From Spirochaetales bacterium (GTDB lineage: Bacteria; Spirochaetota; Spirochaetia; ARS1246), in assembly GCA_018644745.1 (NCBI GenBank), contig JABGPX010000450.1:1-6800 (forward strand): 6,800 nt of DNA, given 5' to 3'. This document shows positions 1-6,290 of the stretch, piece after piece (position 1 is the first letter of the stretch; each line of letters opens with the position of its first letter). A program made the position numbers and the translations under genes. A model generated the notes under the pieces. That model was not told where the DNA came from, made no database searches, and saw only the letters and a program-made list of their open reading frames with translations.

Positions 1-1
1 G

Positions 2-61
2 GTTATCGAGTTGTGGGATGATGATTCCGGAACCTGGACAGCCTTTGATATCATGCCGTAA
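2..61 (+). CDS. C-terminal end of an unidentified upstream protein (partial)
   Basis: Frame 2 is open from the window edge to a TAA at 59-61 and gives 19 residues, VIELWDDDSGTWTAFDIMP. The acidic and aromatic composition looks like genuine coding sequence, and the stop lies 53 bases before the next plus-strand gene, so the two could be co-transcribed. Too little remains to assign a family. It could be a chance open frame, because it is short and has no visible start. Confidence 0.5.
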   Translation, partial: VIELWDDDSGTWTAFDIMP

Positions 62-114
62 GCTATCATTGCCCGAATCGTCTGTCAAGACAGCAATAGA
101 ATTTAGGAATAAAC

Positions 115-753
115 GTGGCGATTGTATTAAACAGATACTATAAGGTTCTCGATATCGAATCCGGCTCATCTATGGATAAGATAAAAGACGCATACTACCG
201 TGCGGCAAAGATGAATCATCCTGATCTCTTTCCAGAGGCAGAGCGTCATGTGCAGCAGCTCAGGATGATGAAGATCAATGAAGCGTACCTAACTATCGTT
301 TCGCAGCAATCAAGACAAAATACAGAGGAAAAGCACAGCGGCTCTACTGCCGGAACAAGTGCCGCCACAAGTGCCGTTTTTCGGGGAAGTGATGAAACCG
401 AAAAATTCCTAAGTACCCTGAAAGATCCAGCATATACCTATTACAAACTCGGATTCAAATACTACACAATTGGAAGAAAGACTTTCTTCGACCGGTACCA
501 ACCAAAGGACAACCGCTATCACTACATGATGGATAACCGGGAAATTCTTATGCTTGCGATATCGTGCCTAAAACTGTTCGAGAAATCTTATAGTTATTTT
601 CTGAGAGTGGCGGAGGAATATTCAGACAGCGTTTGGTACAGGGACACGGTTACTAAAATGCATTATCTTGAGCGGTACAACGCAATTTATCAGCGCATTT
701 GCATGAGTATTGCCGATCAGCTCGAAGCCAAAAATCGAGAACGGGAAGACTAG
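115..753 (+). CDS. J-domain (DnaJ-like) co-chaperone with helical C-terminal domain
   Basis: 212 residues. Residues about 6-62 form a J-domain: the N-terminal YYKVLDIESG segment, the helix DKIKDAYYRAAKMN, the diagnostic HPD loop at 35-37 and the final helix MMKINEAYLTI. The HPD tripeptide is what stimulates Hsp70 (DnaK) ATPase activity. A Ser/Thr/Ala-rich linker (about 64-95) follows, then a Tyr-rich, probably all-helical region (about 98-205; YYKLGFKYY, LKLFEKSYSYFLRVAEEYSD) that resembles TPR-type hairpins. The Gly/Phe region, zinc fingers and substrate-binding domains of true DnaJ are absent, so this is a specialised type III J-protein; the C-terminal half presumably picks the client. No signal peptide or membrane segment is seen. 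The chosen start is GTG with an AGGA at 104-107 upstream; no ATG lies before the J-domain. The gene converges on the acetyltransferase gene with 13 bases between stops and no terminator hairpin. Confidence 0.88.
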   Translation: MAIVLNRYYKVLDIESGSSMDKIKDAYYRAAKMNHPDLFPEAERHVQQLRMMKINEAYLTIVSQQSRQNTEEKHSGSTAGTSAATSAVFRGSDETEKFLSTLKDPAYTYYKLGFKYYTIGRKTFFDRYQPKDNRYHYMMDNREILMLAISCLKLFEKSYSYFLRVAEEYSDSVWYRDTVTKMHYLERYNAIYQRICMSIADQLEAKNRERED

Positions 754-766
754 CGCCGCCGTCCAA

Positions 767-1588
767 TTAGCGTCTCTTCCTTTCAAACCACTTCACCGCA
801 TAGTCGACACAGAGCCTTTGGGAAAATAGCTGGCATTTAGCATTTCCCACAAGGCCGACACGTATCTCTTTGTCATTATCTCGCCTAAAATCGTGGTCAA
901 AATCATCAAAATCTGAAACATCAAAATCAATATCGCGATATTTCTTCCAGCGCCGGTGCCCGTCGACGATAATCGGACCACCGTAATCGGTTTCCTGCCT
1001 TTTCCTGTGTTTGGCGCGGTTTTCAGCGAGATGAAGAGATGTGTTTGATGTGTGATCGACCCCCAGGAGAAGCACCCATCCGCCGATGTCATATATCTTT
1101 GCGAGCGGCGATGCTTCACCGAGACCGAAGTCGAGAGAATGATTTTGAACAAGCTCGACACATTTTTCGCCCCAGGCCGCGAAGGACACCTGGGGATGGG
1201 AACTGCGAATTACGTCAGCCTGTTTTCTGAATACTTCCGGGACTCTGCCTACGCCTCGGGTCGGTGTGAGGTCCGGATCAAACGCGGGCATTGTGCGGCG
1301 GATTTCTTCCCACCATTCTTCGGGCACCGGGGGATTACTCCAACCCGACGGATCTGAGAGATCTCCCGAATGGGTCGGCATGACAAGATTCCCATAAGGG
1401 CGAATAACCGCTTCCAGGGCCATAATAAGCGCTTGCGCTCCGCCGCAGATCCAGCCCATAGAGCTGAGGGAGGAGTGAACAAGCACCGTCATACCCGGTT
1501 CGAGACCGAGGGATGTAAGCTCATTTTGCAGACTTTCGGTAGTTATCGGACCGTTCTTTGTTGCTTCGATGACTTCCCGCTCACCCAT
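767..1588 (-). CDS. AAC(3)/YokD-family N-acetyltransferase (antibiotic_NAT fold)
   Basis: 273 residues, the normal length for the aminoglycoside 3-N-acetyltransferase fold family. Visible family motifs are VLVHSSLSSMGWICGG (35-50), LVMPTHSGDLSDPSGWSNPP (68-87), the TPTRGVGRVPEVFR block (108-121), SSHPQVSFAAWG (129-140), FGLGEASPLAKIYD (154-167) and LLLGVDHTSNTSLHLAE (173-189). The His186/Glu189 pair sits where the family keeps its catalytic His and acidic partner. Family members move an acetyl group from acetyl-CoA to an amine. Many chromosomal members, such as YokD, have no proven aminoglycoside substrate, so a resistance role should not be assumed. The protein should be cytosolic: no signal peptide or membrane segment is seen. 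The ATG is bounded by an in-frame TAG just upstream. Its ribosome site is weak (AGATAGAA), and the start is 34 bases after the methyltransferase stop on the same strand, suggesting it is the last gene of the operon. The true substrate is unknown. Confidence 0.87.
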   Translation of the reverse strand: MGEREVIEATKNGPITTESLQNELTSLGLEPGMTVLVHSSLSSMGWICGGAQALIMALEAVIRPYGNLVMPTHSGDLSDPSGWSNPPVPEEWWEEIRRTMPAFDPDLTPTRGVGRVPEVFRKQADVIRSSHPQVSFAAWGEKCVELVQNHSLDFGLGEASPLAKIYDIGGWVLLLGVDHTSNTSLHLAENRAKHRKRQETDYGGPIIVDGHRRWKKYRDIDFDVSDFDDFDHDFRRDNDKEIRVGLVGNAKCQLFSQRLCVDYAVKWFERKRR

Positions 1589-1622
1589 AGCAGTATTCTA
1601 TCTGAACCGCAGAAAATATTCT

Positions 1623-3083
1623 CTATACGCGGCTGTTTACTTCTTCCTGATATAAACGATCTATTTCCAGGCACAGTTTTTCATCCCTGGTAAAGACAGG
1701 GGTTCTGTCGAGGATCTCTGCAACCTGCTCGCGGGCGCTTTCTACCATATCATTTGTTTTGGTACCGCTCCGATCTGCAAGTTGAGGCATAAAGAGCTGC
1801 TCCCGATAATTTTCCAGCGTATGTTCTGCGCCGAGAAAATGCCCGCCAACGCCTTCTTTACGGATGATATCTGCGCATAATGTCTCTTCGGTTACCTCTA
1901 CTCCTCGCACATAGTGGTGCATCCAATCAAAGGCCTCGATATCGAGACAAGCCTGTTCAGGAGAGCAGACAAGTCCGGCTTTGAGCTGTCCGATTGAGGG
2001 ATAAACTACCCCGGCAGTGAGCAGGGTAGAGATCTTAAATGCACGTTCCATTCCACTCTGGTACCCGGGAAACTTCGCGTCGATATAATCCGTTGCGGCG
2101 TCGCAGCGAATCCCGTAGAACGACGTATAAAGCTCGGAGGCCGCGGCGTCCTGCAGTACTACGTTTGGCGGTGAAAATGAAGCAGCGCAGGTCTGCATAT
2201 CCATTATACCGGTAAGAGCGAGATGCTCCTGCCTGGTCACGCTTCCCGCCGCGTAGAGCGCCACAATCATTCCCATTATATCGGTGTTGGTGATCAACAG
2301 ATTTGCCGCCGGGGTTACCGGTGATGTTCCGCCGGCCAGAGGCATCGGTGCTACGCCGAGAGGAAGTTTCTGCTGCGCCAGTTCCCACAGAACTTCAGCG
2401 GAATCCGGGCCGATTTTCAGCGGAGAAATACTGCATTTCACGCAGAGGAAGGCAGGGTCCTGGTTGTATGCCTCTTCTCCGTCCATTACCAGCGTTCCGA
2501 GCCGAGAGGCGAAGTGTACATCTTCCTTGTTGTTTATTTCATTCCAGCCAAGTTTTGCGCTGTGCTTGGCCGCATAGACCATGCCGGCTATAGGTCGCAG
2601 TGCCGGCGGTATATTACGGCCTTCCTTATCGAAAACCAACTGCACCGGCGGTCCGCCGGCAGTGCTGATTCTCGGGTTTCCGTTGGAGAAGCGGATGATA
2701 CGTTCCATGTCTTTGAAACCCGCCGGCCGGCAGGTGCGTAGATCCTCTTCCAATACTTCCAGCCCGGATCCGCCGAAGCGAAACTGCAAAGGGCTCTTTA
2801 AGGCGTGCTGCCATCGATTATGCAGGTGTTTTTCTACGACATCGAAGTCATCATTCATCATACACGGACTGGTGGATACAGCGGAAATCGCTTCTTCCGT
2901 CAGGCCGGGAGGAATTCCTGCAATCTTTGCGGATCTATCCACCGAAGCCCCTCGAGCTTCAAGGGCGGAAAGGAATTCATCATGATCGATAAAGATACCG
3001 GGTGATTCGAGGAGCTCAACCGTCTTCTGATGAATCATTTTCATGTCGTCGAGATCAAGTAAGTGACGTATTTTGGGGGTCAT
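1623..3083 (-). CDS. MttB-family (trimethylamine methyltransferase superfamily) corrinoid methyltransferase, non-pyrrolysine type
   Basis: 486 residues, typical of the MttB superfamily TIM-barrel methyltransferases that move a methyl group from a methylamine to the Co(I) corrinoid of a small partner protein. Recognisable segments are FRFGGSGLEVLEEDLR (101-116), the family motif PMPLAGGTSPVTPAANL (246-262) and the late-barrel segment TDYIDAKFPGYQSGMERA (331-348). The 331-337 stretch is where true MttB carries pyrrolysine. This gene reads through with ordinary sense codons and has no internal amber, so it belongs with the non-Pyl homologues. Characterised members of that group (MtgB, MtpB, MtcB) demethylate quaternary amines such as glycine betaine, proline betaine or carnitine. 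The substrate here cannot be read from sequence. No corrinoid protein, reactivase or second methyltransferase is present in the window. The start lies 9 bases after the upstream stop with a modest AGAGAA ribosome site, so translational coupling is likely. Confidence 0.94.
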   Translation of the reverse strand: MTPKIRHLLDLDDMKMIHQKTVELLESPGIFIDHDEFLSALEARGASVDRSAKIAGIPPGLTEEAISAVSTSPCMMNDDFDVVEKHLHNRWQHALKSPLQFRFGGSGLEVLEEDLRTCRPAGFKDMERIIRFSNGNPRISTAGGPPVQLVFDKEGRNIPPALRPIAGMVYAAKHSAKLGWNEINNKEDVHFASRLGTLVMDGEEAYNQDPAFLCVKCSISPLKIGPDSAEVLWELAQQKLPLGVAPMPLAGGTSPVTPAANLLITNTDIMGMIVALYAAGSVTRQEHLALTGIMDMQTCAASFSPPNVVLQDAAASELYTSFYGIRCDAATDYIDAKFPGYQSGMERAFKISTLLTAGVVYPSIGQLKAGLVCSPEQACLDIEAFDWMHHYVRGVEVTEETLCADIIRKEGVGGHFLGAEHTLENYREQLFMPQLADRSGTKTNDMVESAREQVAEILDRTPVFTRDEKLCLEIDRLYQEEVNSRV

Positions 3084-3092
3084 AGTATTTCT

Positions 3093-3578
3093 CTATCGTT
3101 TTACGGTATATCCGTCACCATTGTCGGATGTAAGATCCACCAGCACTGCTTTTCCAGCGAATGGATGGTCCGTGCATTTGGCTCTTACCATTACCTCTGT
3201 TACGCCTTCCGGAATTTCTATCCCGGAAAGAGTGCGGGTGAAGGGCTGCTCGGTGTCATGAGGGTGGGCAAGAACCCGCTGGCCATAGAGCAATGAAGAT
3301 TCGGGATCGACTACTTCCCAGAGATTCGCATAGTGATCCCATCCCTCATCGTTATGACGCACTGATACGGCGAAACGCCAGCTCTCTTTAGACTCGAGTC
3401 TGGCTTCCACCTGTATTACCTGGGCGAACTTCAGATCGGAATCAAACTCAAAGATTGTTGTAAGATCGGCTTCGATTCCAATTTCTCCCGTCATCGCGGT
3501 TTCCTCCGCGGTATTGCCTTCCGCAAAGCAGGAAGCCGCGGTTAGAATGATAATTCCGGTGAGCAGTAGTTTTCTCAT
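3093..3578 (-). CDS. Secreted or lipid-anchored protein of a conserved family of unknown function
   Basis: 161 residues. It begins with a classic export signal: MRK, then a hydrophobic core [13 protein letters not shown], then Cys17. TAASC could serve as a relaxed lipobox (lipoprotein anchored at Cys17); alternatively signal peptidase I could cut after Ala19. The mature part is rich in beta-prone segments and carries two blocks that look strongly conserved, [16 protein letters not shown] (78-93) and [20 protein letters not shown] (100-119), followed by IEIPEGV and an alternating [10 protein letters not shown] segment. I recall similar anonymous proteins with the GWDHYA and HPH..EQPFTRSLSG signatures, but no experimentally defined role. 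The closely spaced histidines could bind metal, which is inference only. The start overlaps the redoxin stop as ATGA and has no ribosome site of its own, so it probably relies on translational coupling to the redoxin. Cys135 is the only other cysteine. Confidence 0.87.
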   Translation of the reverse strand: MRKLLLTGIIILTAASCFAEGNTAEETAMTGEIGIEADLTTIFEFDSDLKFAQVIQVEARLESKESWRFAVSVRHNDEGWDHYANLWEVVDPESSLLYGQRVLAHPHDTEQPFTRTLSGIEIPEGVTEVMVRAKCTDHPFAGKAVLVDLTSDNGDGYTVKR

Positions 3579-4165
3579 TTTTGCGGTATCAAGTCGCAGG
3601 CTTCAGCAGGCATCCAATGAGCGTCTTTGCCTTCCCATTTTACGTTGCATCCGATCGGGTTGGTGAGCTTAACCCGGATATCCTTGCCCGAAACATGCTC
3701 TTCAAGAGCAGTCTCGAGATCATTCGAAGTGATCTGGTTTGCATCCATAGGATTGTCCACGCCGCGGCCGGTATACACCAATTTTCTCTCAGCGTCGAAC
3801 ACATAAAAGTGAGGAGTTCGAAGCGCGCCGTACGCCAGCGCCGCTTCCTGGCTTTCATCATGCAGATACTTCCACGGGAAATTGTGTTCCTTCATCCTAT
3901 CGACCATGTGGGGAAAATCATCATCAGGGTGGGTTACTTTGCTGTTTGCGTTTATTCCGACAAAGGTCACTCCTTTCTCGGCGAACTTCTCAACTGTCTT
4001 TCGAGTAACTTCATCAGAGCCCACCACGTACGGGCAATGATTGCAGGTGAAGAACACCACGAGAGTATCCGCTCCGCCGAAATCGGCGAGACTGTAATTT
4101 TTGCCGTCGGTCGCCGGGAGCGCGAAATTGGGCGCCTTGTCGCCGATATCTAAAGTAAATGCCAT
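3575..4165 (-). CDS. Thioredoxin-fold redoxin (AhpC/TSA, PRX-like group)
   Basis: 196 residues, full length for the PRX_like group of the thioredoxin superfamily. The N-terminus [20 protein letters not shown] (7-26) is the usual AhpC/TSA entry strand. [13 protein letters not shown] (35-47) carries a CxxC-type pair, Cys41/Cys44, followed by the group's typical [11 protein letters not shown] (117-124) supplies the cis-proline loop. The tail [11 protein letters not shown] (169-179) is also group-typical and adds Cys173; Cys190 is a further cysteine. Members are thought to be thiol reductases or peroxidases, but the substrate of this one is unknown. No signal peptide is present, so it should be cytosolic even though its coupled partner is exported. 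The ATG is preceded by a good AGGAG at 4174-4178 with an 8-base gap. The stop overlaps the next gene's start by four bases, and the CopD-like gene ends 63 bases upstream. Confidence 0.9.
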   Translation of the reverse strand: MAFTLDIGDKAPNFALPATDGKNYSLADFGGADTLVVFFTCNHCPYVVGSDEVTRKTVEKFAEKGVTFVGINANSKVTHPDDDFPHMVDRMKEHNFPWKYLHDESQEAALAYGALRTPHFYVFDAERKLVYTGRGVDNPMDANQITSNDLETALEEHVSGKDIRVKLTNPIGCNVKWEGKDAHWMPAEACDLIPQK

Positions 4166-4173
4166 TGCATGAG

Positions 4174-4178
4174 CTCCT
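4174..4178 (-). promoter_or_regulatory. Ribosome binding site of the redoxin gene
   Basis: AGGAG on the minus strand, 8 bases before the ATG at 4165. A second, out-of-frame ATG begins at 4170, nearer the site; the spacing and the AhpC/TSA N-terminus favour 4165. Confidence 0.75.
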
Positions 4179-4228
4179 CTATATGATAGGTTTTAATAAG
4201 TCAAAAGTACCATCTTGTCGCGGGACAA

Positions 4229-4678
4229 TCAAGAAAAGGTGGCGGCAAGGCTGCTGAGAAGCACCACGACCACGCCAAGGACGAAGTTGCCCATGGTGAG
4301 ATATTTGCTGGATTTGCCCTTTTTCCCCATAATCGTTTGAGTTATTACCCCCGCGATCATCATGATAGTGAGGATGTGTTTGGTGGAAAGAAGTGCGCTG
4401 TAAGTGCTGGCGAAGGAAAACAACGATCCGGCCAATGGACCTCGTTCTGTGATGAGAATTCCCGTAATGGCTAATCCTGCAATACTGATGAAGACGATTA
4501 TCCTAAATCGCTTCTTGATCGCTTTTAGTGTTTTTTGGATTTGCGGTTTTTCTAATCCAGATTTTCTAATTCCTGGGAGCAGCACGATTGCCATGAATCC
4601 CAATCCGCCTATCCAGAGTGCGGTGAACATGTTATGAAAAAAAATAATAATTCCTGATGTAAGTAATTCTGTCGGCAT
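4229..4678 (-). CDS. Four-TM integral membrane protein, CopD-like
   Basis: 149 residues, largely hydrophobic. Predicted membrane segments fall at about 8-36, 59-77, 93-116 and 128-146, joined by a basic loop (KAIKKRFR, 52-59) and a KKGKSSK loop (119-125), which places both loops on the cytoplasmic side. The first helix carries HNMFTALWIGGLGFMAIVLLP (split at 15-20 and 21-35), matching the H...WxGGL.F...VLP pattern of the CopD/copper-resistance D membrane family. His15 and His101 (in STKH) are the obvious candidate metal or haem ligands. The family is usually linked to copper handling, but short stand-alone members are poorly characterised and no copper gene is visible here. The start has a strong AGGAGG five bases upstream and a possible FNR-type promoter beyond it. 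It is the first gene of the downstream block on this strand, so regulation at its promoter may govern the redoxin and methyltransferase genes too. Confidence 0.83.
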   Translation of the reverse strand: MPTELLTSGIIIFFHNMFTALWIGGLGFMAIVLLPGIRKSGLEKPQIQKTLKAIKKRFRIIVFISIAGLAITGILITERGPLAGSLFSFASTYSALLSTKHILTIMMIAGVITQTIMGKKGKSSKYLTMGNFVLGVVVVLLSSLAATFS

Positions 4679-4683
4679 TTCAT

Positions 4684-4689
4684 CCTCCT
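4684..4689 (-). promoter_or_regulatory. Strong ribosome binding site of the CopD-like gene
   Basis: A full AGGAGG on the minus strand, five bases before the ATG at 4678. It is the best Shine-Dalgarno match in the window and fixes this start over the out-of-frame ATG at 4683. Confidence 0.85.
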
Positions 4690-4700
4690 GTATTAGGGAA

Positions 4701-4706
4701 AATGTA
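4701..4706 (-). promoter_or_regulatory. Candidate -10 box for the CopD-like gene
   Basis: TACATT on the minus strand (four of six to TATAAT). If transcription starts at the A near 4694, the adjacent palindrome is centred at -41.5, the standard class II FNR/CRP position, and the leader is about 15 bases, just enough for the AGGAGG. There is no good separate -35 element, as expected of an activator-dependent promoter. Confidence 0.45.
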
Positions 4707-4727
4707 ATTGAAGAAGATGATCGGTTC

Positions 4728-4743
4728 GTTGACCTGGGTCAAC
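4728..4743. promoter_or_regulatory. Palindromic FNR/CRP-superfamily-type operator
   Basis: GTTGACCTGGGTCAAC is a perfect inverted repeat with 7-base arms and a 2-base centre. The core TTGA-N6-TCAA is the half-site pair recognised by FNR/CRP-superfamily regulators; the TTGACC/GGTCAA flavour is close to sites described for HcpR-type nitrosative-stress regulators. It lies between the radA stop and the CopD-like start, at the class II position relative to the -10 at 4701-4706. No T-run follows it on either strand, so it is not a rho-independent terminator. The identity of the binding protein is inference. Confidence 0.6.
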
Positions 4744-4791
4744 AAATGCCTGTTTTATATAATAATAATCAATATCACAGTGTTCTTTTCT

Positions 4792-6156
4792 TCATTTACC
4801 GGATCTTTTGCCGAATACTGCAGAAATACTATCTGATATTGAGGAAACCGCCCGCCAATCCGGATTATCCGATTTTTCCTGCGGAGGTGACCCGATGACA
4901 TTGGTGAAACCCATCTCCCGGGCGGTCCTGACTCGGCGGGGCATATGGGAAATCGGCCGGATTTCCCCCGCGAGGGTGAGCTCGCCGGCTGCGGCGGTCT
5001 TATTCGGAACGGGAACCGAAGTTCTCGCAGAGTAGAGTGCCAGTCCCAGAGGCAGCTCGATACCGACTTCATGTATCTTTATACCGCCGGCCACATTGAT
5101 ATAGATATCCTGATCCGCGAATCTGAGGGACAGATGCTTTTCTAGGACCGCGGCGGTGCGTGAAACTCTTCCGCTGTCGATCCGGTCTGAGAAAATTCGA
5201 GATACGGCTCCTTTGGCAGGTACCACTAACGATTGAATTTCAACGAGCAGGACCCTTGAACCTTCGTATACCGGCGCCACGATGATGCCTGGAGGCAGCT
5301 CGCCATCCCGGTGAACGAGAAAGAGGGATGCCGGGTTTCGCACTTGTTCGAGGCCCCTCGCTCCCATGGTAAACAGACCTATTTCATCAACTGACCCGAA
5401 GCGGTTTTTCGATGCCCGGAGGATTCTGAGTTCCGAGGATGATTGGTCGAAGTACAGAACCGTGTCCACCATATGTTCAATCAGCTTTGGTCCCGCGATA
5501 GCCCCTTCCTTTGTTACATGGGCAACCAGAAACACCGGGCAGCCTCTCTCCCTGCAGAAGGTTATTATTTCGTGGCAGCAGTATTTTATCTGGTTTGGCG
5601 TACCCGGTACGGTTCCTAATTCCGGGGAGACCAAGGTTTGGATTGAGTCGATTACCACTAATGTCGGTTTGAGGCTCTGCAGGCTTCGCAGTACCGATTC
5701 CAGATCGGTCTCGCAGAGCACCTCCACGGCCGAGTCCTTAATTCCCACTCGATCAGCCCGCTGCTTGAGCTGTGCCGCCGACTCCTCGCCTGTCACATAG
5801 AGAACCCGCCCTTTCATATCCGCGGCCGCGGCGGTCTGCAGCATCAGAGTGGATTTTCCGATTCCCGGCTCGCCGCCGATGAGAATCGAAGATCCTCTCA
5901 CCAGGCCGCCGCCGAGAACTCGATCAACTTCATCTATATTCGAGCTTATTCGTTCACCCTGGTCTGAAGATATCGAGGAAAGGGGAACCGAGCTCGTGCC
6001 TTTTTTCGTTTCACGACCGGCGCCGGATTTCGCAGCGGATAAGGGCGTTATTTCCGAGAAGGTGTTCCATTCTCCGCAATCCGGGCAGCGACCCGACCAT
6101 TTTGGTTCTTCGTGGCTGCATTGGGAGCAGACGAATACGGTTTTCACTTTTGCCAT
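4792..6156 (-). CDS. radA: DNA repair and recombination protein RadA (Sms)
   Basis: 454 residues, the usual RadA length. A four-cysteine zinc ribbon is formed by Cys10, Cys13, Cys24 and Cys27 (VCSQCSH..., RCPDCGEW). A RecA-like ATPase core follows, with Walker A GEPGIGKST (95-103), Walker B LVVIDSIQ (166-173) and the RadA signature KNRFG (250-254). The C-terminal Lon-protease-like domain (about 295-445) includes VEIQSLVVPAKG, VAGGIKI and the GELTLAGEIRPI segment. RadA is a hexameric ATP-driven motor that extends heteroduplex and processes branched intermediates alongside RecA in homologous recombination and fork repair; all motifs are intact. The ATG is preceded by GAGGGG at 6161-6166. A possible small ORF overlaps the first 13 bases in another frame, so radA translation may be coupled to it. 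No clear terminator follows the stop, so some read-through into the CopD-like gene is possible. Confidence 0.97.
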   Translation of the reverse strand: MAKVKTVFVCSQCSHEEPKWSGRCPDCGEWNTFSEITPLSAAKSGAGRETKKGTSSVPLSSISSDQGERISSNIDEVDRVLGGGLVRGSSILIGGEPGIGKSTLMLQTAAAADMKGRVLYVTGEESAAQLKQRADRVGIKDSAVEVLCETDLESVLRSLQSLKPTLVVIDSIQTLVSPELGTVPGTPNQIKYCCHEIITFCRERGCPVFLVAHVTKEGAIAGPKLIEHMVDTVLYFDQSSSELRILRASKNRFGSVDEIGLFTMGARGLEQVRNPASLFLVHRDGELPPGIIVAPVYEGSRVLLVEIQSLVVPAKGAVSRIFSDRIDSGRVSRTAAVLEKHLSLRFADQDIYINVAGGIKIHEVGIELPLGLALYSARTSVPVPNKTAAAGELTLAGEIRPISHMPRRVRTAREMGFTNVIGSPPQEKSDNPDWRAVSSISDSISAVFGKRSGK

Positions 6157-6272
6157 AAGGCCCCTCTGTTTGCTGATACTGCCTTATACTGCCTGAGCGG
6201 CGGATTTACTTCAACGCCCGGAGAGGTTATAAATTTTCTCTTTTGTTGAGAGGAGTTCTCATTTTGATTCAT
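6144..6272 (-). CDS. Candidate small ORF / leader peptide upstream of radA
   Basis: A 42-residue frame (MNQNENSSQQKRKF... ending ALWQK) starts at an ATG with an AGAGG ribosome site 8 bases upstream (6281-6285). It ends in a TGA that overlaps the start of radA by 13 bases. The Asn/Gln/Ser/Lys-rich product is soluble and matches no family I recognise. A much longer version from a TTG at 6383 is open but has no ribosome site and is less likely. The overlap would allow ribosomes to pass on to radA. The start codon and ribosome site both sit inside an imperfect hairpin, which could be a translational switch. It may also be non-coding leader sequence. Confidence 0.4.
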   Translation of the reverse strand: MNQNENSSQQKRKFITSPGVEVNPPLRQYKAVSANRGALWQK

Positions 6273-6290
6273 TGTGAGAACCTCTTTCAA
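6246..6290 (-). promoter_or_regulatory. Imperfect hairpin covering the small-ORF ribosome site and start codon
   Basis: On the minus strand TTGAAAGAGGTTCTCA (6290-6275) can pair with TGAGAACTCCTCTCAA (6261-6246): 13 Watson-Crick pairs plus one G-U, with two A.C mismatches, closing a 13-base loop. The AGAGG ribosome site is in the stem and the ATG (6272-6270) in the loop, so the folded leader would block initiation. As DNA, the same bases form a palindrome that could bind a dimeric regulator. Confidence 0.5.

Noticed and set aside
82..93. CTGTC-AA-GACAG palindrome before the J-protein gene
   Set aside because: The arms are five bases with a 2-base centre and no T-run, too short to separate from chance as a terminator or operator.
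767..1588. Acquired aminoglycoside-resistance gene
   Set aside because: The fold family is clear, but there are no mobile-element signatures, the gene sits in an operon-like row, and many chromosomal members have no known aminoglycoside activity.
1039..1693. Several plus-strand open frames opposite the acetyltransferase and methyltransferase
   Set aside because: They are antisense shadows of well-supported genes, with arginine- and serine-rich products and no ribosome sites.
1623..3083. Pyrrolysine-containing MttB
   Set aside because: The frame has no internal amber codon; the usual pyrrolysine position falls in a normal stretch of sense codons around residues 331-337.
4178..4204. TTGACT ... 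TATAGA resembling a promoter just before the redoxin gene
   Set aside because: The spacer is only 15 bases, and the implied start would fall inside the ribosome binding site, so it could not give a translatable leader.
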